DNA from: Alphaproteobacteria bacterium
Lineage (GTDB): Bacteria; Pseudomonadota; Alphaproteobacteria; Rhizobiales; Aestuariivirgaceae
Reading direction: 5' to 3'
Assembly (NCBI GenBank): GCA_026400595.1
Contig: JAPLOT010000430.1
Coordinates: 1 to 6,494, forward strand
DNA: 6,494 nt
Part shown: positions 1 through 5,756 of the stretch, one piece after another
Position numbering within the stretch: position 1 is the first letter of the stretch
Layout: the number at the start of each line of letters is the position of its first letter
Program-made: the position numbers and the translations under genes
The notes under the pieces: model-generated
Databases searched by the model: none
What the model saw: only the letters and a program-made list of their open reading frames with translations
What the model was told of the DNA's origin: nothing

Positions 1-12
1 TTGACCGCCCGT

Positions 13-41
13 TTGAGACGTGGCTGCGCTGCCCTTAGAAT
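13..41 (+). promoter_or_regulatory. Probable sigma70-type promoter for the DUF4239 gene
   Basis: A -35 box TTGAGA (13-18) and a -10 box TAGAAT (36-41) each match the consensus at five of six bases and are separated by exactly 17 bases. The expected transcription start is near 48, only about nine bases before the ATG at 57. The message would therefore have a very short leader, which agrees with the lack of a clear Shine-Dalgarno sequence there. This is a motif match only. The region before base 1 is not visible, so other promoters cannot be excluded. Confidence 0.45.
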
Positions 42-56
42 GAACCATGGTCATCG

Positions 57-833
57 ATGATTGTAACGCTGCTGAACTACGCTGTGCCCCTCTTCGCAGG
101 CTTCTTCGGATTGCTGATCCTCTGCATCGAGTTTGGGCGAAAGATCGGTCAGCACTGGGCCAAGAGAGACCTCGAGAAGGAGCGGCCCGGCGCGGCGGCC
201 ATCGAAGGCGCCGTTTTCGCGCTCCTGGGCCTCCTGATTGCCTTCACTTTCTCGGGGGCCGCCGCTCGTTTCGATGAGCGGCGCGACCTTACTGTTCAGG
301 AGGCCAACGCGATTGGGACGGCCTATCTCCGCGTCGATCTTGTCCCTGGCGACCTGCAGGGAGCGCTGAGGGATGCATTTCGACGGTATCTCGACTCGCG
401 CGTCACCACCTATGAGAACCTATCGACGGTGGAGGACTTCTAGGCGTCCTTCGCGAAGTCAGCCGATATTCAGGCGGAAATCTGGGCGCTTGCCGTCGCC
501 GCCTGCCGACGGCCCGATGTGGCACCTGGAGTGACAGTCATACTGCTTCCTGCGGTCAACGACATGATCGACATCACGACCACGCGCGCCATGGCGATGC
601 AGAAGCATCCGCCCGCGATCGTCTTCCTCATGCTCTTCGGCCTGGCGCTGATCTGCGCCGTGATGGCAGGTTACGGCATGCGCAATGCCAGCTCCCGCAA
701 CTGGATCCACATTCTGGTCTTCTCCCCAATCATTGCGGCAACGCTTTACGTGATGGTCGACCTCGAGTATCCGCGACTGGGCTTCATCCGGATAGGTGAT
801 TTCGAGAAGGTTCTCCACAACGTGATCAAGTAG
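57..833 (+). pseudogene. Bestrophin-like (DUF4239) membrane protein, interrupted by an in-frame amber codon
   Basis: One reading frame runs from ATG 57 to TAG 831-833 (258 codons) but contains a TAG at 441-443, codon 129. The halves are in the same frame and join into one normal-length DUF4239-type protein, so this is a point nonsense change, not a frameshift. Features seen: an N-terminal hydrophobic helix (about residues 3-23), a second at about 48-66, a soluble middle with an FDERRDLTVQEANAIGTAY stretch, then two helices at about 185-205 and 217-237 ending in DLEYPRLGFIRI, a pattern usual for the family's C-terminus. The role of DUF4239 proteins is not established; they are proposed to resemble bestrophin channels. 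A start at 519 inside the second half could make a C-terminal fragment, but no good ribosome binding site supports it. CAG (Gln) to TAG is the simplest origin (inference). Sequencing error or a suppressor tRNA are alternatives. Family assignment is moderately sure; the interruption is certain in this sequence. Confidence 0.75.
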
Positions 834-1003
834 CTTCGTTCTGCCAGCGATTTCGTGTCCTGGCTCTTCTCCGACGCCTCTGCCGGAGCGTGTGGGGAGG
901 GCCGTCATGCAACCGAGCGGTCCAGGGGAGCAGCCGATGGTGAGCCCGAAGGGCTACCTGCAATGCTCATCATACCTATTGTTCATAATGAAGAAAGCGG
1001 GTG

Positions 1004-1168
1004 CTAACCGGAACATCGCGCCGTCCCGCCGTGCACCCGCCAAGTTCTCTCCATGCAACGCAAGCAGTACAGGGTAACAGAACAACCGCCCGCGTGGGCC
1101 GCACAGTGGTAACCAGCATGCAGCCCGGAGCAAGCTGACCAGAGTTCATGAAGGCTGTCCAGCGTCAT
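1004..1168 (-). CDS. Doubtful Cys/His-rich small ORF, 54 aa
   Basis: A minus-strand frame runs from ATG at 1168 to TAG at 1004-1006. The product starts MTLDSLHELW and contains six cysteines (positions 13, 22, 29, 35, 38 and 52) and five histidines (7, 17, 21, 25 and 46), including a CLRC pair that could bind metal. That density is unusual for a chance frame, and the start loosely recalls small zinc-ribbon-like proteins of alphaproteobacteria, though I cannot name a family. Against it, no Shine-Dalgarno sequence precedes the ATG, there is no promoter I can point to, and the frame lies alone in a gene-poor spacer, divergent from the permease gene. It may be a decayed or spurious ORF. Confidence 0.15.
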   Translation of the reverse strand: MTLDSLHELWSACSGLHAGYHCAAHAGGCSVTLYCLRCMERTWRVHGGTARCSG

Positions 1169-1296
1169 GCGGTTGTCGAGTATGGTCTTGGGTAGAGCGT
1201 GCGACCAAACATACGAACAGTTGGGCTACGCAGTGCAGCACCACTCTTACCACCCTCGCTTCTGAGGCGAGCAGTGGCCTATAGTGTTCATGGTTT

Positions 1297-1314
1297 CACC
1301 CTTGCCCGAGGGTG
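1297..1314. promoter_or_regulatory. Hairpin/dyad in the leader of the permease operon
   Basis: CACCCT (1297-1302) and AGGGTG (1309-1314) form a perfect six-base inverted repeat around TGCCCG, extendable by two T-G wobble pairs. It lies 47 bases before the permease start. It could be an operator for a dimeric metal-sensing repressor or activator, or a leader RNA stem. No well-spaced -35/-10 pair surrounds it; TATAGT at 1280-1285 is a possible -10 but lacks a good -35. The regulator, if any, is not in the window. Confidence 0.2.
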
Positions 1315-1361
1315 GGCGTTCAGAGTGTTGTTCTCGCGGCCTAAAAGCAGGAAAATGCCGT

Positions 1362-2360
1362 ATGAGCGGATTCTTCGGCTGGCTGAATGACCAATTGTTG
1401 CGGATGGAATGGCTGTCGGACTTGGTGGCGTACCTTCTGGCAGCCACAGGACTTGACGTCGCCACACCCATCGGCAGCAGCATCCATTTCTTTGTTTATG
1501 ACGTCATCAAGATCTTCATCCTGCTGTCGGTGCTCATCTTCGCGATCTCCTGGGTCCAGAGCTACTTCCCGCCGGAACGAACCCGCCGCATCCTTGGCGG
1601 ATACTCCGGCATCGGTGCAAACATCGTCGGAGCGCTTCTGGGAACGCTCACGCCGTTCTGTTCCTGTTCATCCATTCCGCTTTTTATAGGTTTCACGGCG
1701 GCCGGGCTGCCGCTCGGAGTGACGTTCTCATTCCTGATCTCGTCTCCCCTGGTCGATCTCGCCTCGATGATCCTCATCGCCTCGATATTCAGTTGGCCGA
1801 TCGCTTTGACCTATATCGGCGTTGGGCTGGTGCTTGCTGTGGCAGGAGGCACCCTCATCGGCAAGGCTGGGATGGAAAATCAGGTGGAGAGTTTTGTGTA
1901 CACCGTGCCGGTCCATGACGGCGAAGCAGCCTTGTCTCGGGCGGAACGGTTCCGCTACGCCAGGGATCAGGTGACAGAGATCATCCATCGTGTTTGGCCT
2001 TATATCCTTGTCGGGGTGGGCGTTGGCGCTTTGATTCATAACTGGATTCCCGAGACTACGATCACCGCCCTTCTGGGACAGGACAAGTGGTGGTCCGTTC
2101 TGGTGGCGACTGTCGTGGGTATACCGATGTATGCCGACATCTTCGGAACTTTGCCCATTGCCGAGGCTCTAGTGGGCAAGGGCGTCGGGCTGGGGACGGT
2201 TTTGGCTTTCATGATGGCTGTTACGGCGCTTTCACTGCCTTCGATCATCATGCTCAAACGCGTGATCAAGATGCCGCTTCTGATCCTGTTTCTGGGGATT
2301 GTGACAACAGGCATCATCGTGATCGGATACATCTTCAACAGCATCACTCATTTGTTCTGA
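1362..2360 (+). CDS. YraQ/ArsP-type permease (DUF318 family)
   Basis: A 332-aa polytopic inner-membrane protein of the DUF318/YraQ permease family. The start at 1362 is chosen because AGGAAAA (1349-1355) sits at normal spacing before it and the product then opens MSGFFGWLND; the frame extends upstream to a GTG at 1284, but those 26 residues are not family-like. Hydrophobic segments fall at about residues 45-65, 83-110, 112-140, 144-168, 212-230, 245-262, 278-300 and 303-326. The family hallmark TPFCSCSSIPLF is at 97-108, with the Cys pair C100/C102 a likely substrate or redox site. The second half carries VGIPMYADIFGTLP (252-265). A charged loop at about 170-210 divides the halves. Related proteins include ArsP, which exports trivalent organoarsenicals; others are tied to metal homeostasis, so the substrate here is open. 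A CxxC thioredoxin-like gene follows 16 bases downstream, a recurrent pairing for this family. Family is well supported; substrate is inference. Confidence 0.88.
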   Translation: MSGFFGWLNDQLLRMEWLSDLVAYLLAATGLDVATPIGSSIHFFVYDVIKIFILLSVLIFAISWVQSYFPPERTRRILGGYSGIGANIVGALLGTLTPFCSCSSIPLFIGFTAAGLPLGVTFSFLISSPLVDLASMILIASIFSWPIALTYIGVGLVLAVAGGTLIGKAGMENQVESFVYTVPVHDGEAALSRAERFRYARDQVTEIIHRVWPYILVGVGVGALIHNWIPETTITALLGQDKWWSVLVATVVGIPMYADIFGTLPIAEALVGKGVGLGTVLAFMMAVTALSLPSIIMLKRVIKMPLLILFLGIVTTGIIVIGYIFNSITHLF

Positions 2361-2376
2361 AGAGGAGACACAGACG

Positions 2377-2604
2377 ATGATCATCAAGATACTTGGCTCT
2401 GGTTGCAAGAAATGCGTCACGTTGGGAGAGAACGCCTTGGCCGCGGCCAAGGCAGCCGGCAAAAAAGCTGAGATCGTCGAGGTGACGGATTTTGCACAGA
2501 TCGCCGGCTATGGCGTGATGTCCACGCCGGGGTTGGTGATCGACGAGAAGCTCTTGTCCTCGGGCAAGGTTCTGACAGTACAGGAAATCGAGAGGCTTCT
2601 GTAA
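2377..2604 (+). CDS. Small thioredoxin-fold protein with CxxC (redox-active disulfide protein 2 family)
   Basis: A 75-aa cytoplasmic protein with a compact thioredoxin-like fold: beta strand MIIKILG, the redox motif C10-K-K-C13, a helix rich in Ala, and the cis-proline loop at TPG (50-52) opposite the active site. It has no signal peptide. Length and motifs fit the MTH895/TM0996-type family often named redox-active disulfide protein 2. AGAGGAG (2361-2367), directly after the permease stop, gives a strong ribosome binding site for ATG 2377, so the two genes are almost certainly co-transcribed. Such proteins recur beside DUF318 permeases, and a role in reducing the permease's CSC site or handing over a thiol-binding metal(loid) is plausible but unproven. 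A TAA at 2602-2604 ends it, and an ATG follows at once at 2605, but that frame closes after 26 codons. Confidence 0.88.
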   Translation: MIIKILGSGCKKCVTLGENALAAAKAAGKKAEIVEVTDFAQIAGYGVMSTPGLVIDEKLLSSGKVLTVQEIERLL

Positions 2605-2642
2605 ATGGAATTCAGCGTCACCGCCCCCCAGATCGGTGCCCT

Positions 2643-2996
2643 TTGCAACATGGCCTTGGATGGCCGCAGCCGGAGCGGCGGCTGAAAGCCCCTCATCGCG
2701 ACGAGCTTAAAGCAGATCGCCTTCAACTGGACATTCCGGTCATTTTGCCGAACTTGCCGGATGAAGCCGATGCCTGCGTCGAACTTCTGGTGGACGAATT
2801 GGAGGACCGTGATGGGATCGACTGGGTCCACGTGTTTCCGGCGTCTGGCGACCAGCCCGCGAAGCTCTGCATTCACTACCACCTTGAAGTTCTCAGCCTC
2901 GAATGGATCAAGGAGATTGCAGCGGGCGCTGGCGCCCATCCACGTATCGTCATAGACCTTGGCTTGATCCCACTTTATCGCGACAGAAGGCACTGA
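2643..2996 (+). pseudogene. Truncated heavy-metal P-type ATPase, N-terminal fragment only
   Basis: The frame from TTG 2643 to TGA 2994-2996 encodes about 117 residues. The middle part, roughly 2715-2937, reads LQLDIPVILPNLPDEADACV, then a DRDGIDWVHV segment and LCIHYHLEVLSLEWIKEIA. This is the pattern of the N-terminal metal-binding-like domain of alphaproteobacterial zinc/cadmium/lead P1B-type ATPases (CadA/ZntA group). After AAGAGAH, where relatives continue toward the first membrane helices, the sequence becomes unrelated and soon stops. The membrane domain, DKTGT phosphorylation site and CPC ion-binding motif are all absent, so it cannot pump. The front is also odd: only a TTG start is available in frame, with no ribosome binding site, so the 5' end may be a junction too. 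It follows the thioredoxin-like gene on the same strand, consistent with a former efflux operon. It is recognised from memory of the family, not an alignment. Confidence 0.6.
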
Positions 2997-3028
2997 CACG
3001 CCGGACGAATAGCTGCTCAACACCGGTC

Positions 3029-3802
3029 TCATCCGAAGGCCGTGTCGAGCAGCATCATAACAGCGAAGCCTGCCATCAGACCGAATGTTGCCGCGCGCTG
3101 CGATCCGTGCCGGTGGGTCTCCGGTATGATCTCGTGGCTGATCACGTAGACCATGGCGCCTGCCGCGAAACTCATGGTCCATGGCAGCAACTGGGTAGAG
3201 ATACTCACTGCAAATGCGCCGAGCAGACCAGTCACGGGCTCTACCAGGCCGGTAACTCCTGCGATGAGGAATGCACTGGCTGGGCTCCGCCCCACAGAGC
3301 GTAGCGCCAAAGCCACGGCTAGGCCCTCGGGTGCGTTTTGCAGGCCGATGCCCACGGCAAGCATACTGCCCGCCGCGAAATCGCCGCCGCCGAAGCCGAC
3401 ACCCACAGCAAGGCCTTCGGGCAGATTATGGATGGTGATGGCGAACACAAACAGCCAGACCCGGTCGATTTCGGCAGTCGGTGGTCCTTCACGGCCTTGC
3501 GCAAAATGCTCGTGCGGAACGACCTCGTTCAGAGAACCCACAAACAGCCCACCGAGCAGTACGCCACCGGTAACGATGAGCGCCGGAACCAGCCTGCCAT
3601 TGTAGAGTGCCAGTGCGGTCTCGAGTCCTGGCAGGATTAGCGAGAAGAACGCCGCTGCGAGCATTACGCCTGCGGCAAAGCCGAGCATTACATCGCTCAC
3701 ACGGCGCGACACTTGACGCTGCAGTAGCACTGGCAAGGCTCCCACGGCAGTGAGAAGTCCAGCCGCAAGACTGGCGAGGAAACCAGCAAGAATGGGGGAC
3801 AT
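3029..3802 (-). CDS. ZIP-family divalent metal transporter
   Basis: A 257-aa inner-membrane carrier of the ZIP family (bacterial ZIP, zinc or other divalent cations, normally inward transport). The start at 3802 (MSPILAGFLA) is chosen because GGAAAG at 3813-3808 lies five bases upstream and the protein then opens in the first membrane helix; the frame continues upstream to 3967, but that extension is hydrophilic and overlaps a decayed gene copy. About eight hydrophobic helices are visible. The metal-site signatures are HNLPEG (125-130) in TM4 and QNAPEG (155-160) in TM5, giving H125, N126, E129, Q155, N156 and E159 as likely ligands. E188 in GLVEPVTG and the ISHEIIPETHRHG stretch (221-233) are also typical. 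The loop at about 96-112 between helices is short and has two His (H97, H99). It is convergent with the permease operon. Family is well supported; the metal is not determined by sequence. Confidence 0.9.
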   Translation of the reverse strand: MSPILAGFLASLAAGLLTAVGALPVLLQRQVSRRVSDVMLGFAAGVMLAAAFFSLILPGLETALALYNGRLVPALIVTGGVLLGGLFVGSLNEVVPHEHFAQGREGPPTAEIDRVWLFVFAITIHNLPEGLAVGVGFGGGDFAAGSMLAVGIGLQNAPEGLAVALALRSVGRSPASAFLIAGVTGLVEPVTGLLGAFAVSISTQLLPWTMSFAAGAMVYVISHEIIPETHRHGSQRAATFGLMAGFAVMMLLDTAFG

Positions 3803-4029
3803 TGAAACTTTCCGGGCACAAACCGCCATAGAACAAAAGAGTACAGGAAGCCGGTGACCCATAGCACTGTCAAGATGGCCGATATGTGGGAGGCACCCGC
3901 CACTCGGTCTTGGCGACCGCGCCACTCCCCAAGTCTGCGGCGCCATGTCCAGGCGAGGCCCTGGCACGGAGGATGGGCGCTATGTCAAGCAGTAGCGATT
4001 TGATTGGTGCAACTGATGGTCGATCTGGC
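3803..4029. other. Spacer between ZIP gene and recombinase operon
   Basis: About 227 bases separating the ZIP start from the end of the HTH gene. It contains the decayed HTH-gene fragment (3906-3985) and two minus-strand TTGACA hexamers (3873-3868 and 3988-3983), neither followed by a convincing -10 box at the normal distance. No terminator hairpin with a T-run is seen on either strand, so read-through from the recombinase operon into the ZIP gene is possible. Confidence 0.5.
3906..3985 (-). pseudogene. Vestigial copy of part of the HTH-protein gene
   Basis: Bases 3931-3979 align by eye with 4258-4307, inside the neighbouring HTH-protein gene, at 39 of 49 positions with a single one-base gap; weaker similarity continues left to about 3906. 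Read on the minus strand the two share the peptide pattern PxILRA followed, after a frameshift, by AWxWRRRL, matching residues 41-57 of the intact 132-aa protein. The frameshifts and stops mean it no longer encodes that protein. It lies between the ZIP gene and the end of the recombinase operon, in the same orientation as both. A second, older recombinase module that has eroded is the likely source (inference). Confidence 0.5.
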
Positions 4030-4428
4030 TTATCTTGTTTGGCGCTTGCTGAATACGAGCGGTGCATGCTTCAGCCACGGCAGGTATGTCGTGTTGATAA
4101 GATCATTGACTGTCAAGGCTGGCGGTTCGCGCCGGAGCAGCAGCCGACCGAGCACATCCGGTGACAGGTATGCCAGCCGCATGATGCGGCTCACGAACCG
4201 GTCCGTCACCTTCTCGGCCATGGCAATGTCGTGGAGCGTGGTGGCCTCTCCGCTCTCAAGTCTCCGCCGCCATGCCCAGGCACGGCCGAGAGCACGCAGA
4301 ATGTGCGGATCCTGTGACAGGGTCTGGAATTGTGGTTCTGGGTCCGGCGGCAGAATCCTTGGCCGCCCGTTCCGCCGACGGTAGGTAAGCGGGATGAACA
4401 CGCGGGTGTTGTCATTCGCTTCAGTCAT
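4030..4428 (-). CDS. Small HTH protein of the recombinase operon, 132 aa
   Basis: A basic, soluble 132-aa protein. The N-terminal part (about 8-28) is Arg-rich, IPLTYRRRNGRPRI, followed by a Pro-rich linker. The core from 42 to 92 has ILRALGRAWAWRRRL (43-57) and then a helix-turn-helix-like stretch, ATTLHDIAMAEKVTDRFVSR (62-81), recalling the ParB/KorB-type HTH in which a VSR motif ends the recognition helix; IMRLAYLSPDVL follows. The C-terminus reads LTVNDLINTTYLPW. Such proteins are regularly encoded directly after serine recombinases in alphaproteobacteria, usually labelled hypothetical. Here it begins eight... bases-scale distance after the recombinase stop (4437 to 4428), so it is in the same transcript and probably translated by coupling, since no strong Shine-Dalgarno sequence is present. 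A DNA-binding accessory or directionality role is inference. A decayed partial copy lies about 330 bases downstream. Confidence 0.7.
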   Translation of the reverse strand: MTEANDNTRVFIPLTYRRRNGRPRILPPDPEPQFQTLSQDPHILRALGRAWAWRRRLESGEATTLHDIAMAEKVTDRFVSRIMRLAYLSPDVLGRLLLRREPPALTVNDLINTTYLPWLKHAPLVFSKRQTR

Positions 4429-4436
4429 TCAGCGGC

Positions 4437-5756
4437 CTACAGATACTTGCTGTCGGCCAGGTCCCGGACCAGCATGGCGATGCCGTTGTTGCGAAGGTCG
4501 ACGGCCATGCCGGTCGGACTGACCGTGACCCTGTCGACGAGCAGCCGCACGATCCGAACTTGCTCAGCCGGAAACAGCGCCTTCCACAGGTCATTGAAGT
4601 GACGGAGCGCGGCAACGATCACCCGTTCGTCCATGGGCGGACCTTCCCGCTGCTGCTCCTCGATCACCCGTGCTGCCACTTCTGGCGTGCAAATGATCCG
4701 CCGCATCTCGGCGATGACGGCGCCTTCGACCATGGCTGCTGACAGGCGCGCAGGCCCGGAGCCCGCGGGCACCTCACGGTTCCGGATCAGATTCATCGAC
4801 GTGTAGTAGTGGTACAGCCGCTCACCCTTGCGTGTATAGGTTGGCGTCATGGCCGTGCCCGTGTCGGTGAAGATGATACCTTTCAGCAGCGCCTCAGAGC
4901 GGCTGCGGTTCGTGGTACGCCGCTCTCGCGGGCTCACCTTCAGGATGCCATGCACGCTGTCCCAGAGTTCCTTCGCGATGATTGCCTCGTGCTCACCGGG
5001 ATACGAGGTCCCCTTGTGGACGGCTTCGCCGAGATAGACGCGGTTGTTGATCAGCTTGTAGATGAACCCCTTGTCGATTCGCTTGCCGCGTTTGTTACGG
5101 GCGTTTTCTGCTTGCAGCGCCCGCGCGAGGGTAGACGCTGACCCAAGTGCCACGAAGCGCTCGAAGATCATGCGCACGGCGGCAGCCTCGGCTTCATTGA
5201 CCACCAGCTTGCGGTCCTTGACGTCGTAACCCATCGGCACAAAGCCGCCCATCCACATCCCACGCTTGCGAGACGCCGCAAACTTATCGCGAATGCGCTC
5301 GCCAATGACCTCGCGCTCGAACTGTGCGAAGCTCAGCAGGATGTTGAGCGTAAGCCGCCCCATGGATGTCGTGGTATTGAAGGACTGCGTCACGGAGACG
5401 AAGGTGACGTTGTTCCGGTCGAATGCTTCCACCAGCTTTGCGAAGTCCATGAGCGAGCGGCTGAGGCGGTCGATCTTGTAGACGACGATCACATCAATGA
5501 GGCCGGCCTCAATATCGGCCAGCAGCTGCTTCAGCGCCGGTCGGTCCAACGTGCCGCCAGAGAAGCCGCCATCATCATACCGGTCGCGGATGGCGGCCCA
5601 GCCCTCCGCTTTCTGACTGGCAACATAGGCCTCGCATGCCTCGCGCTGGGCATCGAGGGAGTTGAACTCCATGTCGAGGCCTTCCTCGGAGGACTTGCGG
5701 GTGTAGATCGCACAGCGCGAGCGTTTCGGAATCGTATTCGCGGATAACATGCTCAT
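4437..5756 (-). CDS. Large serine recombinase (resolvase/invertase N-terminal domain plus recombinase domain)
   Basis: A 439-aa site-specific recombinase of the large serine type. The catalytic resolvase domain spans about residues 14-160, with AIYTRKSSEEG (16-26) giving Tyr18, Arg20 and the nucleophile Ser22, DGGFSGGTLDRP (62-73), and VVYKIDRLSRS (91-101) with the expected Arg97 and Arg100. The helix after SFAQFEREVIGERIRDKF leads to the recombinase domain (about 170-280, starting GFVPMGYDV). The later region, TPTYTRKGERLYHYY, corresponds to where many relatives hold a zinc ribbon, but the CxxC pairs are absent. The start at 5756 forms an ATGA overlap with the DUF2924 stop, and GGAGG at 5769-5765 lies eight bases before it. 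At 439 aa it is somewhat short for large serine recombinases but ends with the usual LFPAEQVRIVRLLVDRVTV segment, so it looks intact. It probably integrates, excises or inverts DNA; no att site is identifiable here. Confidence 0.92.
   Translation of the reverse strand: MSMLSANTIPKRSRCAIYTRKSSEEGLDMEFNSLDAQREACEAYVASQKAEGWAAIRDRYDDGGFSGGTLDRPALKQLLADIEAGLIDVIVVYKIDRLSRSLMDFAKLVEAFDRNNVTFVSVTQSFNTTTSMGRLTLNILLSFAQFEREVIGERIRDKFAASRKRGMWMGGFVPMGYDVKDRKLVVNEAEAAAVRMIFERFVALGSASTLARALQAENARNKRGKRIDKGFIYKLINNRVYLGEAVHKGTSYPGEHEAIIAKELWDSVHGILKVSPRERRTTNRSRSEALLKGIIFTDTGTAMTPTYTRKGERLYHYYTSMNLIRNREVPAGSGPARLSAAMVEGAVIAEMRRIICTPEVAARVIEEQQREGPPMDERVIVAALRHFNDLWKALFPAEQVRIVRLLVDRVTVSPTGMAVDLRNNGIAMLVRDLADSKYL

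Larger units (their letters stand above)
834..1361. other. Gene-poor spacer, about 530 bases
   Basis: No frame here gives a protein I recognise. The plus-strand frame from 892 to 1077 has a composition unlike a real gene and no useful start signal. The stretch holds an imperfect hairpin at 939-958 (GGT-g-AGCCC, loop GAA, GGGCT-ACC) without a T-run, a CCACT/AGTGG pair (1241-1245 with 1273-1277) enclosing CTCGC/GCGAG (1255-1259 with 1267-1271), and the CACCCT/AGGGTG hairpin at 1297-1314. Its 3' part is the leader of the permease operon. No metal-responsive regulator gene (ArsR, MerR or similar) lies in it. Confidence 0.6.

Noticed and set aside
47..277. Plus-strand ORF from ATG 47
   Set aside because: It overlaps the DUF4239 frame, its product is Arg-rich without recognisable features, and the alternative frame has family-like membrane helices.
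459..908. 149-aa minus-strand ORF
   Set aside because: It is the antisense shadow of the second half of the DUF4239 gene; composition is His/Asp/Arg-rich as expected for a shadow frame.
939..958. Hairpin with AGCCC/GGGCT stem, considered as a terminator for the DUF4239 gene
   Set aside because: No T-run follows on either strand and it lies more than 100 bases after the stop codon; described only within the spacer entry.
982..992. Perfect short palindrome TTCATAATGAA, resembling an ArsR-type operator half-site arrangement
   Set aside because: Only five-base arms, about 370 bases before the permease start and without nearby promoter boxes or a regulator gene; expected by chance in a window this size.
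1284..1361. Upstream GTG start extending the permease by 26 residues
   Set aside because: The added residues are unlike the family's N-terminus and contain the leader hairpin, while ATG 1362 has a proper ribosome binding site.
2637..2650. TTTGCAAC, reminiscent of the terminal repeats of IS6-family elements
   Set aside because: Only eight bases match, no second end and no transposase are present.
2508..3182. 224-aa minus-strand ORF
   Set aside because: It overlaps the redox gene, the ATPase-like fragment and the 3' end of the ZIP gene; its sequence shows no domain, apart from the short stretch reported at the breakpoint.
3868..3873. Perfect minus-strand TTGACA as the -35 box of a ZIP promoter
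   Set aside because: At 16-18 bases downstream there is no acceptable -10 box; the nearest candidate, TACTCT, is 24 bases away.
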